DNA from: Apibacter raozihei
GTDB taxonomy: Bacteria; Bacteroidota; Bacteroidia; Flavobacteriales; Weeksellaceae
Reading direction: 5' to 3'
Assembly (NCBI RefSeq): GCF_004014855.1
Contig: NZ_CP034930.1
Location: forward strand, 1,922,001-1,986,000
DNA: 64,000 nucleotides
Below the pieces are notes generated by a model. It saw only the letters and a list, made by a program, of their open reading frames with translations. It was not told where the DNA came from and ran no database searches. Below are positions 46,589 through 55,806 of this stretch, in pieces. The translations under genes and the position numbers were made by a program. Position 1 is the first letter of the stretch; each line of letters starts with the position of its first letter.

Positions 46589-47158
46589 ATGATTTATAAA
46601 ATTAGAGTAATCCTTGAAACCGAAGATGACGTTTTTCGGGATATTGAGATTAAAGAATTACAAACTTTGTGGAATTTGTATGAAGGTATTAAAAGCGCTT
46701 TCAGTTTACAAGGAGATGAGTTAGCTTCATTTTATAAATCTGACGGAAACTGGAACCAGGGGCAAGAGGTTCCTTTAGAGGATATGTCAGATGAAGGTGA
46801 TGGGGAAACAATGTCTGATGTTTATATCAAAGAAGCTTTTTCAAAAGTAGGAGACCGAATGCTTTTCGTTTACGACTTTATGAAAATGTGGTCATTTTAT
46901 GTAGAATTACTGGATATAGTTGATAAAAAAGCTATAGGGAATTACCCTCTGACTGTATACAGATTTGGGAAAATGCCATTGAAAGCTCCAGATAAAAAAT
47001 TCTCTTTATCTCCAGATATAGATGATTTTGGAGGAGTGGATGATGTAGATCTTGATATCAAATTTGAAGATGAAACAGAAACGTTTGATGATGAAGAAGA
47101 AGATACTTACGAAAATCATGATGCTGAAGCCATTTCTGATGAAGATGATGAAGATTAA
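46589..47158 (+). CDS. Plasmid pRiA4b ORF-3-like (TnpR passenger) family protein
   Basis: A 189-residue acidic protein. The N-terminal 130 residues (YKIRVILETEDDVFRDIEIKELQTLWNLYEGIKSAFSLQGDELASFYKSDGNW...GDRMLFVYDFMKMWSFYVELLDI) match the pRiA4b ORF-3-like fold, whose function is unknown. The tail of about 45 residues is almost entirely Asp/Glu. Despite the family name, no transposase or insertion sequence is nearby. It starts 7 bases after the CCA gene, so it is part of that operon. Confidence 0.78.
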   Translation: MIYKIRVILETEDDVFRDIEIKELQTLWNLYEGIKSAFSLQGDELASFYKSDGNWNQGQEVPLEDMSDEGDGETMSDVYIKEAFSKVGDRMLFVYDFMKMWSFYVELLDIVDKKAIGNYPLTVYRFGKMPLKAPDKKFSLSPDIDDFGGVDDVDLDIKFEDETETFDDEEEDTYENHDAEAISDEDDED

Positions 47159-47201
47159 AAAATAGAAATAACTTTTATTATAAAAGTTATTAAATCAAAT
47201 A

Positions 47202-47236
47202 AAAAAGCTGCTAATTGATTAGCAGCTTTTTTATTT
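47202..47236. terminator. Bidirectional terminator between pRiA4b-like gene and accC
   Basis: AAAAAGCTGCTAAT pairs with ATTAGCAGCTTTTT around a 2-base loop, with A and T tracts on both sides. A weaker inverted repeat, AATAACTTTTA/TAAAAGTTATT, lies just upstream at 47168-47192. Confidence 0.88.
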
Positions 47237-47253
47237 TAAATATATTTTTAAAT

Positions 47254-48609
47254 TTAATGATTGTTATAATTTTCATCAAGTATAAAATCTTCCATAAATT
47301 TAGTCGTGTAATTACCGTCAATAAAATTAGAATCTTCCATTAATTGTTTATGAAGAGGTATAGTTGTTTTAACACCCTCAATATAAAATTCATCAAGAGC
47401 TCTTTTCATTTTAAGTATTGCCTCATCTCTGGTTGGAGCAGTAACAATAAGCTTAGCAATCATAGAGTCGTAAAATGGAGGTATTTTATAACCGGAGTAT
47501 ACATGAGTATCTATACGTACACCATTTCCTCCAGGAATATTCAGTCCGGTAATGGCTCCTGGGGAAGGTCTGAAGTCATTATAAGGATCTTCAGCATTTA
47601 TTCTGCATTCAATAGAGTGAAGTTTAGGGTAAAAACTATGTTTCGGAACTTTTGTTCCCCCTGCTAATTCAATTTGAAGTCTTATAAGATCCAGATCGGT
47701 TATTTGTTCAGTAATTGGATGTTCCACCTGAATACGGGTATTCATTTCCATAAAATAGAAATTACGGTGTTTATCAACTAAAAATTCAATAGTACCTACA
47801 CCTTCATAACCGATATATTCAGCTGCTTTTATAGCCGCTTTACCCATCTCTTCACGAAGTTCATCAGTCATGAAAGGGGAAGGAGTTTCTTCGGTTAATT
47901 TTTGATGCCTTCTTTGTACAGAACAATCTCTTTCAGATAAGTGAATAGCTTTTCCATATTTATCTCCGGCAATTTGAATTTCTATATGTCTGGGTTCTTC
48001 AATAAGTTTTTCCATGTACATACCACCGTTACCAAAAGCAGCTTCGGCTTCCTGAACAGCAGATTCCCATGATTTAGTAAGGTCTTCCTCTTTCCAGATA
48101 GCACGCATACCTTTTCCACCACCACCTGCTGTTGCTTTAATCATCACAGGATAACCAATTTCTTTCGCTATCTTTTTAGCTTCTTCGTAAGACCCGATAA
48201 GTCCTTCAGAACCAGGAACGGTAGGAACTCCAGCTTCTTTCATTGTTGCTTTTGCTGAAGCTTTATCACCCATTCTATCAATATTTTCAGGTGTAGCACC
48301 TATAAATTTAATTCCCATTTTTTGGCAGGATCTGGAAAAATTTGCATTTTCAGATAAGAATCCATACCCAGGATGTATTGCATCTGCATTGGTTATTTCA
48401 GCTGCAGCCAAAATATTTAATGGGTTTAAATAAGAATTTTTACTGGCCGCAGGACCAATACAAACTACTTCATCTGCAAATCGAAGATGCAGACTTTGAG
48501 CATCAGCAGTAGAATAAACAGCAACAGTTTTTATTCCCATTTCTTTAGCAGTCCTGAGAATTCGCATAGCAATTTCCCCTCTGTTTGCAATCAGAATTTT
48601 CTTAAACAT
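47254..48609 (-). CDS. accC: Biotin carboxylase subunit of acetyl-CoA carboxylase
   Basis: ATP-grasp enzyme that carboxylates biotin on AccB, the first step of fatty acid synthesis. 451 residues. It begins [36 protein letters not shown]-binding loop [12 protein letters not shown]; catalytic region [15 protein letters not shown] and [15 protein letters not shown], with EHP and RIQVEH active-site residues. It follows accB by 12 bases. A propionyl-CoA carboxylase role cannot be excluded from sequence alone, but the accB-accC pairing supports acetyl-CoA carboxylase. Confidence 0.95.
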   Translation of the reverse strand: MFKKILIANRGEIAMRILRTAKEMGIKTVAVYSTADAQSLHLRFADEVVCIGPAASKNSYLNPLNILAAAEITNADAIHPGYGFLSENANFSRSCQKMGIKFIGATPENIDRMGDKASAKATMKEAGVPTVPGSEGLIGSYEEAKKIAKEIGYPVMIKATAGGGGKGMRAIWKEEDLTKSWESAVQEAEAAFGNGGMYMEKLIEEPRHIEIQIAGDKYGKAIHLSERDCSVQRRHQKLTEETPSPFMTDELREEMGKAAIKAAEYIGYEGVGTIEFLVDKHRNFYFMEMNTRIQVEHPITEQITDLDLIRLQIELAGGTKVPKHSFYPKLHSIECRINAEDPYNDFRPSPGAITGLNIPGGNGVRIDTHVYSGYKIPPFYDSMIAKLIVTAPTRDEAILKMKRALDEFYIEGVKTTIPLHKQLMEDSNFIDGNYTTKFMEDFILDENYNNH

Positions 48610-48621
48610 AAATCAATAATT

Positions 48622-49095
48622 TTAAGATGGGTCTACTAAAAATAAAGGTTGATCGAATTCTACTGGAGAAGCATCATCTACTAAGATTTTAACAATCTTA
48701 CCAGACACTTCTGATTCTATTTCGTTAAATAATTTCATTGCTTCTATAACACAAACCACACTTCCTATGCTTACCGTATCTCCAACATTTGTAAAAACGC
48801 TTTTATCCGGTGATGGCTTTCTGTAGAAAGTTCCGATCATGGGTGATTTAATTGTTATATATTTAGAAGTATCTTCTGTAGAAGCAGGGACAGTGGCAGG
48901 AGCAGAAGGCTGTTCAGCCGGTGCAGAAACCTGTGGTAAAGATTGTATCTGTTGTTGAGAAACCGATGGGGTATAGACTACTGAACCATTATTGGTTTTT
49001 ATTGAAATCTCAAAATCCTCAGTTTTATAAGTTACTTCTGCAACATCAGATTTAGATACAAATCTTATTAAATTTTGAATGTCTTTAATGTCCAT
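48622..49095 (-). CDS. accB: Biotin carboxyl carrier protein
   Basis: A 157-residue protein carrying biotin on the Lys of VIEAMKLFNEIES (about residue 121). A Pro/Ala/Ser/Thr-rich linker (residues about 45-75) separates the short N-terminal helix region from the biotinyl domain, which begins SPMIGTFYRKPSPDKSVF; the thumb-like residues of acetyl-CoA carboxylase BCCP are visible there. Promoter element TATATTTG (minus) at 49120-49127. First gene of the accB-accC pair. Confidence 0.95.
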   Translation of the reverse strand: MDIKDIQNLIRFVSKSDVAEVTYKTEDFEISIKTNNGSVVYTPSVSQQQIQSLPQVSAPAEQPSAPATVPASTEDTSKYITIKSPMIGTFYRKPSPDKSVFTNVGDTVSIGSVVCVIEAMKLFNEIESEVSGKIVKILVDDASPVEFDQPLFLVDPS

Positions 49096-49119
49096 GAGCT
49101 AAAGCTTTTATTATTGTTT

Positions 49120-49127
49120 CAAATATA
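49120..49127 (-). promoter_or_regulatory. Promoter -7 element of accB
   Basis: TATATTTG on the minus strand, 25 bases before the accB start. Confidence 0.6.
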
Positions 49128-49144
49128 AAGTAAATTTGTTAATA

Positions 49145-49180
49145 CACAAAAAAACCATTTAACATATTAATTAAATGGTT
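49145..49180 (-). terminator. Intrinsic terminator after rpmF
   Basis: Ten-bp stem AACCATTTAA/TTAAATGGTT; on the minus strand it is followed by eight T. It lies just before the accB promoter. Confidence 0.75.
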
Positions 49181-49211
49181 ATATTTCTCAAATTGAATCA
49201 GTTAGATATTA

Positions 49212-49412
49212 TTAATCTTCTACTTCTTCAACATTTTTTTCCATTACTACTTTACCTCTGTAATAAAGTTTACCTTCATGCCAGTATGCTCTGTGAAATA
49301 GATGTAATTCACCGGTAGCAGAACATTTTGCTAATTGAGGAACTGATGCTTTGTAATGAGTTCTTCTTTTATCTCTTCTTGTAGATGACTGACGTCTTTT
49401 AGGATGTGCCAT
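49212..49412 (-). CDS. rpmF: 50S ribosomal protein L32 (bL32)
   Basis: A 66-residue basic protein with the family start [20 protein letters not shown] and the core [25 protein letters not shown]. Only one Cys is present, so the zinc-ribbon form with four Cys is not found. It follows the DUF177 gene by 25 bases; DUF177-rpmF is a conserved pair in many bacteria. Confidence 0.97.
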   Translation of the reverse strand: MAHPKRRQSSTRRDKRRTHYKASVPQLAKCSATGELHLFHRAYWHEGKLYYRGKVVMEKNVEEVED

Positions 49413-49437
49413 AATTCCTTAAGTATATTTTTTATTT

Positions 49438-49926
49438 TTATTCTGTTTCTGTGTCACCTTCATCAGGTAGACTGTATTTTTCAATTAGGTCTGTATATTC
49501 ATCTTTATAGCCTTCGGCATATCTGGGATGAATACGCTTCATAGGTATGGATAAAAGTACGCTTTCAAATATAAACTGGGCAATATTAACGCTATAAGCC
49601 CCCATAGGAATGATTAAAACCTCTTCGTTACTGTCATCAAATTCTTCACCGAATTTGACCAAAATTTTAATTATGTTATGAACAGATTCAACATAAACTT
49701 CGTCGGAAATATCACATTCTAATTGAACTTTTCCTTCTGTTTTAATTTCAAGCTCTAAAAATGAAGAATGTTTAGTAAGCGTTGCATCTACTTCAATTTT
49801 AGGCTCTTTGAATTCCTGCTCAAAAGTAAATAAATCAAAAAACTTTTGATCAGCAAACATCTTAAAGCTATGTTTACCAAGCTTTAATGATGAAAATAGG
49901 ATATCATAATTGCGTAACTTTTCCAT
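49438..49926 (-). CDS. DUF177 (YceD-like) protein
   Basis: A 162-residue protein of the YceD/DUF177 family, implicated in 23S rRNA accumulation in other bacteria. The central VQLECDISDEVYVESVHNIIKILVKFGEEFDD and the IPMGAYSVNIAQFIFESVLLSIPMKRIHP block are typical; the CxxC pairs of some members are absent. The start at 49926 was chosen because a promoter element (49939-49946, minus, with TTTG at 49966-49969 19 bases upstream) overlaps the longer frame. First gene of the DUF177-rpmF operon. Confidence 0.85.
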   Translation of the reverse strand: MEKLRNYDILFSSLKLGKHSFKMFADQKFFDLFTFEQEFKEPKIEVDATLTKHSSFLELEIKTEGKVQLECDISDEVYVESVHNIIKILVKFGEEFDDSNEEVLIIPMGAYSVNIAQFIFESVLLSIPMKRIHPRYAEGYKDEYTDLIEKYSLPDEGDTETE

Positions 49927-49938
49927 AAAAATGGATTG

Positions 49939-49969
49939 CAAATTTAAGCATTTGTTCGGGAACTGCAAA
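49939..49969 (-). promoter_or_regulatory. Promoter of DUF177-rpmF
   Basis: On the minus strand TTTG (49966-49969) and TAAATTTG (49939-49946) are 19 bases apart. Confidence 0.65.
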
Positions 49970-50065
49970 TTTTTTTTGTTTTTACTTTAAAGGTAACTTT
50001 CTTGTACGTAAAAAATTGTATTATTAAACAGGCTTTGTAAAGCCATATTTATATATTAATATTTT

Positions 50066-50095
50066 TTGATTCTGATAAGTTAATATCTACCTTTG
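50066..50095 (+). promoter_or_regulatory. Promoter of ATP synthase operon
   Basis: TTG at 50066-50068 and TACCTTTG at 50088-50095, separated by 19 bases, and 21 bases before the first start codon. Confidence 0.7.
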
Positions 50096-50115
50096 CTTAT
50101 TATATTAAATAATAA

Positions 50116-50310
50116 ATGAAAGATTATGCGTTTTATTCTGGATTAGGAATGCAACTTTTAGTTACGATTTTACTTTTTGCAGGAGCAGGTTTTTATATGG
50201 ATAAAAAATACAATAATAATAATCCTTTGTTTATTATCATATTCAGTCTATTAGGAATAGGGTTAGGCTTGTTCAGTGTAATAAGACAAATAATAAAAAA
50301 ACAAAAATGA
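50116..50310 (+). CDS. AtpZ/AtpI-like membrane protein
   Basis: A 64-residue protein with two membrane helices (about 8-27 and 37-57), the short AtpZ-type pattern GLGMQLLVTILLFAGAGFYMDKKY...PLFIIIFSLLGIGLGLFSVIRQI. Proteins of this family sit at the head of ATP synthase operons and help assembly or ion uptake; the exact role is debated. Its stop overlaps the next start by 4 bases. Confidence 0.85.
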   Translation: MKDYAFYSGLGMQLLVTILLFAGAGFYMDKKYNNNNPLFIIIFSLLGIGLGLFSVIRQIIKKQK

Positions 50311-50684
50311 AAAAAAATACGTTCTTATATTTATTTATAAACATTCTTTTAGCTATTATCTTTTATATATTGATAAATACATATAATTGGGCTAATGCAT
50401 CTTTAAAGAATTTTACTTCCAATTCCTATATTATTATAAGTTTTTCCTCTGTTTTTGTCTATTTTGGAGCTTTAACAGCCGCTATTATAGATAAAGGTAA
50501 AATACTATTTATGTATTTATTCTGTTCATTACTGAAGAATGCGATATTATTATATGGTTGTTACAAATATCCGCAAATTGTAAAGGAATTGATTGTTATA
50601 ATTTGTCTTATTTATATAATATTGATGATTATAGAGATTATATTTATTTTAAAATTAAATAAATACGGAAAGTCTACAGCTTAA
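50307..50684 (+). CDS. ATP synthase operon membrane protein (AtpI-like position)
   Basis: A 125-residue protein with four predicted membrane helices and a short Lys-rich end. It has no motif that I recognise; it occupies the place of AtpI between the AtpZ-like gene and atpB. Translation is coupled to the upstream gene (ATGA overlap). A role in assembly of the c-ring is an inference from position alone. Confidence 0.6.
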   Translation: MKKNTFLYLFINILLAIIFYILINTYNWANASLKNFTSNSYIIISFSSVFVYFGALTAAIIDKGKILFMYLFCSLLKNAILLYGCYKYPQIVKELIVIICLIYIILMIIEIIFILKLNKYGKSTA

Positions 50685-50707
50685 CTGTATGATTAAAATC
50701 ATATATA

Positions 50708-50737
50708 TTGGAATTTTGCTAAAAATAATTATATTTG
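50708..50737 (+). promoter_or_regulatory. Internal promoter before atpB
   Basis: TTG at 50708-50710 and TATATTTG at 50730-50737 with exact 19-base spacing, 21 bases before ATG 50758. It would let atpB-atpE and later genes be transcribed apart from the two assembly genes. Confidence 0.6.
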
Positions 50738-50757
50738 CAAACCTACGAATGAGAAAT

Positions 50758-51858
50758 ATGAAAAGATTTATATTAAGTATTTTAACTCTACTTTTTACAG
50801 TAAATTTAGCTTTAGCTTCGGGTGGCGAAAAACATTCAGAAGAATTCAATCCTACAGAAACTGCCATGCACCATGTTAAAGATTCACATCAGTTTGATAT
50901 CTGGGGACATGATTTAACCATTCATTTGCCTATAATTTTATGGACAGAAAATGGGCTGGTAACTTTTTCATCAAAAGAATTTCATGGAGATGATAGTGGT
51001 GAAGTTATTGTAGAAAAAAATGGAATGAAATTTACCAAATTCCATGAAAAAATTTATTATGCTAATTCCAAGAAAAATGATCAGGGTGATTATATTACCG
51101 AATCAGCTAAAATTGTTCATTTAGATGATCAGCATCATCCAATAAATAAAAAGCCATGGGATTTTTCAATAACTAAAAATGTATTTTCAATGTGGTTATC
51201 ATTAATACTTTTATTAGTTGTAGCCATCTCTGCAGGTAGGTTTTACAAAACAAGTAAGTATAAAGGAGTGCCTAAGGGAGCAGCAAAAGTAATTGAGCCG
51301 CTTGTAGTTTTTGTTAGAGATGATATAGCAATTCCAAATATAGGAGAAAAAAAATATAAAAAATATATGCCTTATTTATTAACCGTATTTTTCTTTGTAT
51401 GGTTAAATAATGTAATGGGGCTTATACCTTTTTTTCCTTTTGGAGCTAACTTAACCGGAAATATTGCTGTAACATGTACATTAGCTGTATTTACTTTTAT
51501 AATAACAACCTTCAGTGGGAATAAAAATTACTGGAAGCATATATTCTGGGCTCCGGGAGTACCCGTACCTATGAAAATATTTTTGGCTCCAATCGAACTG
51601 ATAGGAATGTTTACAAAACCATTTTCTTTGATGGTTCGTCTATTTGCTAATATTACAGCTGGACATATCATTATTTTAAGTTTGGTTTCTCTGATATTTG
51701 TATTTAAATCTTATTTAGTTGCACCTGCATCAATTATAGCAGTTGTATTTATAAGTGTAATTGAAATATTAGTTACAGCTTTACAAGCCTACATATTTAC
51801 AACCTTATCAGCCTTGTATTTTGGAATGGCTACAGAAGAGCATCACGAAGAACATTAA
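50758..51858 (+). CDS. atpB: ATP synthase F0 subunit a
   Basis: Membrane subunit that forms the proton half-channels. 366 residues from ATG 50758 (an upstream in-frame frame overlaps the promoter). It has a signal-like N terminus and a roughly 130-residue soluble extension with many His and Asp, as in other Bacteroidota. The channel core has NNVMGLIPFFPFGANLTGNIAVT and the essential Arg in PFSLMVRLFANITAGHIII, then VTALQAYIFTTLSALYFGMA at the end. Confidence 0.93.
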   Translation: MKRFILSILTLLFTVNLALASGGEKHSEEFNPTETAMHHVKDSHQFDIWGHDLTIHLPIILWTENGLVTFSSKEFHGDDSGEVIVEKNGMKFTKFHEKIYYANSKKNDQGDYITESAKIVHLDDQHHPINKKPWDFSITKNVFSMWLSLILLLVVAISAGRFYKTSKYKGVPKGAAKVIEPLVVFVRDDIAIPNIGEKKYKKYMPYLLTVFFFVWLNNVMGLIPFFPFGANLTGNIAVTCTLAVFTFIITTFSGNKNYWKHIFWAPGVPVPMKIFLAPIELIGMFTKPFSLMVRLFANITAGHIIILSLVSLIFVFKSYLVAPASIIAVVFISVIEILVTALQAYIFTTLSALYFGMATEEHHEEH

Positions 51859-52089
<231 letters not shown>

Positions 52090-52102
52090 GACAAAAAAAA
52101 TG

Positions 52103-52138
52103 AAAACCCGAATTTAACGGTTGGTTATTCGGGTTTTT
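52103..52138 (+). terminator. Terminator-like hairpin between atpE and atpF
   Basis: An 11-bp stem AAAACCCGAAT/ATTCGGGTTTT with a 13-base loop, followed by a T run. It lies inside the operon, so it probably gives partial termination or protects the atpE 3' end. Confidence 0.75.
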
Positions 52139-52185
52139 CTTATAAGAAAAAATTAATTATTATATAAAGAGTAAAATAAATAGAT

Positions 52186-52680
52186 ATGGATTTATTAACA
52201 CCTGAAATTGGATTAGTATTTTGGATGACAATATCCTTCATTGTCTTATTGATATTATTAGGAAAATTTGCCTGGAAACCTATTCTAAAAGCTTTAGAAG
52301 ACAGAGAAAATACAATTCAAAAATCTTTAGATGAGGCTAAAAATGCCAGAGAAGAAATGGCTAAGCTAACATCCGAAAACGAGAAAATACTTAAAGAGGC
52401 TCGATTAGAGAGGGAAAGTATTTTAAAAGAGGCTCGTGAAATTAAAGATAAAATTATCAGTGATGCTAAAGAAGCTGCATCTGATGAAGGAGATAAAATA
52501 ATAAGAGCAGCCAAAGAAAGTATTAATAACGAAAGAATTTCTGCAATCAACCAGATCAAAAGTGAAGTGGCAGACTTATCTGTAGATATAGCTAAACAGG
52601 TTCTTCAAAAAGAATTATCTTCAGAAGAAGAACAGAAAAAGTTAGTTGAATCGTTGGTTAATAAAGCTAAACTTAACTAA
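52186..52680 (+). CDS. atpF: ATP synthase F0 subunit b
   Basis: A 164-residue stalk protein: one N-terminal membrane helix (FWMTISFIVLLILLGKFAW) followed by a long charged coiled coil (residues about 35-160). The PILKALEDRENTIQKSLDEAKNAREEM block is typical. It ends 1 base before atpH. Confidence 0.95.
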   Translation: MDLLTPEIGLVFWMTISFIVLLILLGKFAWKPILKALEDRENTIQKSLDEAKNAREEMAKLTSENEKILKEARLERESILKEAREIKDKIISDAKEAASDEGDKIIRAAKESINNERISAINQIKSEVADLSVDIAKQVLQKELSSEEEQKKLVESLVNKAKLN

Positions 52681-52681
52681 C

Positions 52682-53224
52682 ATGGCTGTATCAAGAGTTG
52701 CAAGAAGATATGCTTCAGGGCTTTGGGATTATGCGCTTTCAGTTAACGAAACTGAAGTAGTTGTTCAAGAAGTGCAGTCAATTATAGAGAATATTCAGGA
52801 AAACAAGCATTTTCAATTGTTTTTAAAATCTCCTATCATTGAAACCTGGAAAAAAATTCAGATTACCGATGAAATATTTAAATCATTTTCTGCCACCACC
52901 CGTCATTTCATAACTTTAGTATTAAAGCATAAAAGAGAAAATATCTTACTTGAAATATCTAAAGATGTTTTAAAACTAAATGACGAATATAAAGGCATAC
53001 AAAGGGTAGAGATAACTTCCTCAGTACCTTTGGATGATGAATTCTTGAATAAAATTATTGCATCAGATCCGAATATTAACCCGGAAAAGGCTATCATTGA
53101 AAATATTGTAGATCCATCTCTTATAGGCGGTTACATATTACGAATGGAAGATCAACAAATAGATGCAAGCGTTAAAACTAAACTAAATAATATTAAGAAA
53201 AAATTAGGTGAAAAAGTATTTTAA
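52682..53224 (+). CDS. atpH: ATP synthase F1 subunit delta
   Basis: A 180-residue stalk protein linking F1 and subunit b. Family blocks are VARRYASGLWDYALSVNE at the start, HFITLVLKHKRENILLEI, and VDPSLIGGYILRMEDQQIDASVKTKLNNIKKKL at the end. ATG 52682 was chosen; a longer frame reaches into atpF. Confidence 0.95.
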   Translation: MAVSRVARRYASGLWDYALSVNETEVVVQEVQSIIENIQENKHFQLFLKSPIIETWKKIQITDEIFKSFSATTRHFITLVLKHKRENILLEISKDVLKLNDEYKGIQRVEITSSVPLDDEFLNKIIASDPNINPEKAIIENIVDPSLIGGYILRMEDQQIDASVKTKLNNIKKKLGEKVF

Positions 53225-53261
53225 GAATATTTTTTGAATTAATTATTAAATAAGAACCACT

Positions 53262-54839
53262 ATGGCAGATATAAAACCAGCAGAAGTTTCTGCAATATTA
53301 AAACAACAATTATCAAATTTTGATCAAAATGTTTCTTTAGATGAAATAGGAACTGTATTACAGGTAGGTGATGGTATTGCTCGTATTTACGGATTGAGTA
53401 AAGCAGAACAAGGAGAATTGGTTCGTTTTTCTAACGGATTAGAAGGAATGGTTCAGAACTTGGAAGAAGATAATGTTGGGGTTATGCTATTTGGAAAATC
53501 CAGCGGTATAAAAGAAGGAGATATAGTTAAAAGAACTAAAACCATAGCGTCAATAAATGTTGGGGATGGAATGATAGGCCGTGTGGTTGATACCTTAGGT
53601 ATTCCTATTGATGGTAAAGGTCCGATAACAGGAGAATTGCTTGAAATGCCATTAGAAAGAAAAGCTCCGGGAGTAATATATCGTCAACCTGTAAATGAGC
53701 CATTACAAACAGGGATTGTTGCTATAGATTCTATGATTCCGATCGGAAGAGGACAAAGAGAGTTAATTATTGGTGACCGTCAGACAGGAAAGTCAACAGT
53801 AGCTATTGATACTATATTAAATCAAAGAGAATTTTACGACAGAGGAGAACCTGTATTTTGTATTTATGTTGCAATAGCACAAAAAGCATCTACAGTAGCA
53901 CAAATAGTAAAAACATTAGAAGACAAAGGAGCCATGGCATACACAGTAGTAGTAGCTGCCAATGCTTCAGATCCTGCTCCAATGCAGGTATATGCTCCAT
54001 TTGCCGGAGCCTCTATAGGAGAATTTTTCAGAGATACCGGAAGATCTGCATTAATTATTTATGATGATTTATCTAAACAGGCAGTAGCATATCGGGAAGT
54101 ATCTCTTTTATTAAAAAGACCTCCGGGACGAGAAGCTTATCCAGGAGATGTTTTTTACTTACATTCAAGATTATTGGAAAGGGCAGCTAAAATAATAGCT
54201 AACGATGAAGTAGCATCAAGCATGAACGATTTACCTGAATCTTTAAAAGGAAGAGTAAAAGGAGGTGGATCTTTAACAGCGTTACCAATTATTGAAACGC
54301 AGGCGGGAGACGTTTCTGCCTATATTCCTACCAATGTGATATCGATTACAGATGGTCAGATTTTTCTTGAATCTGATTTGTTTAACTCAGGAGTAAGACC
54401 AGCTATCAACGTTGGTATTTCCGTATCCAGAGTAGGAGGTGCAGCACAAATTAAATCAATGAAAAAAGTTTCCGGAACACTAAAGATCGATCAGGCACAA
54501 TACCGGGAACTTGAAGCTTTTGCTAAATTTGGTTCCGATTTAGATGCAGCTACAGCTGCTGTGATTGCTAAAGGAGAAAGAAACGTTGAAATTTTAAAAC
54601 AATCTGTTAATTCACCTATGCCGGTGGAAGAGCAGGTAGCAATAATATATGCAGGGACTCAAAATTTATTAAAATCAGTACCCGTTAATAAGGTAAGTGA
54701 TTTTAAAGCCAATCTAACAGATACATTAAGAACTAAGCATGCCGATTTATTGAAAGATATTAAGGCCGGAAAAATAGATAAATCTATAACTGATGCTTTA
54801 GATACAATAATAGCTGAAGTAGTTAAAAATTATTCTTAA
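53262..54839 (+). CDS. atpA: ATP synthase F1 subunit alpha
   Basis: A 525-residue nucleotide-binding subunit. Walker [19 protein letters not shown] (about residues 170-185), [19 protein letters not shown] near residue 50, [46 protein letters not shown] and [14 protein letters not shown] are all intact. The beta and epsilon subunits (atpD, atpC) are not in the operon; in Flavobacteriia they usually lie elsewhere. Confidence 0.98.
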   Translation: MADIKPAEVSAILKQQLSNFDQNVSLDEIGTVLQVGDGIARIYGLSKAEQGELVRFSNGLEGMVQNLEEDNVGVMLFGKSSGIKEGDIVKRTKTIASINVGDGMIGRVVDTLGIPIDGKGPITGELLEMPLERKAPGVIYRQPVNEPLQTGIVAIDSMIPIGRGQRELIIGDRQTGKSTVAIDTILNQREFYDRGEPVFCIYVAIAQKASTVAQIVKTLEDKGAMAYTVVVAANASDPAPMQVYAPFAGASIGEFFRDTGRSALIIYDDLSKQAVAYREVSLLLKRPPGREAYPGDVFYLHSRLLERAAKIIANDEVASSMNDLPESLKGRVKGGGSLTALPIIETQAGDVSAYIPTNVISITDGQIFLESDLFNSGVRPAINVGISVSRVGGAAQIKSMKKVSGTLKIDQAQYRELEAFAKFGSDLDAATAAVIAKGERNVEILKQSVNSPMPVEEQVAIIYAGTQNLLKSVPVNKVSDFKANLTDTLRTKHADLLKDIKAGKIDKSITDALDTIIAEVVKNYS

Positions 54840-54873
54840 TAATCAGTTCGATAAATAAACAGATAAGAGAAAA

Positions 54874-55752
54874 ATGGCAACATTAAAAGAAATACGAAAC
54901 CGGATTACCTCAGTAAACTCTACGATGCAGATAACGAGTGCTATGATGATGGTTTCTTCAGCCAAATTAAAAAGAGCACAAGATGCTATCCAACGTTTAC
55001 GTCCATATTCTGAAAAAATGCAGGAGCTCTTGTCAAATGTTAGTTCTGCTTCTGACAGTGATGTAGGGGAAGAATATATGAGAACTGGTGAAGTTAAAAA
55101 AGTTTTACTTGTAGCTATAACATCTAACAGAGGGTTAGCAGGAGCTTTTAATTCAACGGTTGTTAAAGCCGTAAAAAATTTACTTGAAAATAAATACAAA
55201 AATGTTCAGGTAGATATTTTGACTGTAGGAAAAAAAGCCCATGATATTTTAAGTAAAATAGCACCTATCTATAAAAATTGTAGTAATCTTTGGGATTCTT
55301 TATCTTATGATAATGCAACCGAAATTACTGACGACATAATCGAAAGATTTATATCCGGAGATTATGATAAAATTGAATTGGTATATAACCGATTTAAAAA
55401 TGTTGTAGTTCAGTTATTGCAGGTAGAACAATTTCTTCCTATCAAATTAAATACTGAAACATCTTCTCAGGCTAACGAACATTCTTTAAATACAGACTAT
55501 ATATTTGAACCTTCTAAAGAGCAAATATTGAAAGAGTTAATTCCAAAAACTTTAAAAGTCCAGTTTTTTAAAGCTATTTTAGATTCTAATGCTGCAGAAC
55601 ACGGAGCCAGAATGTCTGCGATGCAGTCTGCTACTGACAATGCAACCACTTTGAAGCAAGATCTTATAATTTCATACAATAAAGCCAGACAGGCTTCTAT
55701 AACCAACGAGCTTATCGAGATTGTAAGTGGTGCACAAGCACTTGAAAATTAA
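54874..55752 (+). CDS. atpG: ATP synthase F1 subunit gamma
   Basis: A 292-residue central shaft protein. Both ends are conserved: TLKEIRNRITSVNSTMQITSAMMMVSSAKLKRAQ at the start and AEHGARMSAMQSATDNATTLKQDLIISYNKARQASITNELIEIVSGAQAL at the end. It is the last gene of this operon; a terminator follows. Confidence 0.97.
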   Translation: MATLKEIRNRITSVNSTMQITSAMMMVSSAKLKRAQDAIQRLRPYSEKMQELLSNVSSASDSDVGEEYMRTGEVKKVLLVAITSNRGLAGAFNSTVVKAVKNLLENKYKNVQVDILTVGKKAHDILSKIAPIYKNCSNLWDSLSYDNATEITDDIIERFISGDYDKIELVYNRFKNVVVQLLQVEQFLPIKLNTETSSQANEHSLNTDYIFEPSKEQILKELIPKTLKVQFFKAILDSNAAEHGARMSAMQSATDNATTLKQDLIISYNKARQASITNELIEIVSGAQALEN

Positions 55753-55773
55753 AAATTAATTTTAAATTTATAA

Positions 55774-55806
55774 AAAAGCCTGTTAGTTTCTAACAGGCTT
55801 TTTCTA
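55774..55806 (+). terminator. Intrinsic terminator after atpG
   Basis: AAAAGCCTGTTAG/CTAACAGGCTTTT perfect stem with a 3-base loop and T run. Confidence 0.9.

Noticed and set aside
46589-47158. Mobile element suggested by the TnpR-passenger family name
   Set aside because: No transposase, inverted repeats or target duplication are present; the gene sits in a tight operon with the CCA transferase gene.
50689-50757. N-terminal extension of atpB
   Set aside because: A promoter element with 19-base spacing lies within it, so transcripts from that promoter could not encode the extension.
52100-52117. Five-codon leader peptide (MKTRI) at the atpE-atpF hairpin
   Set aside because: It falls by chance in the hairpin arm, lacks a run of regulatory codons and there is no alternative pairing segment.
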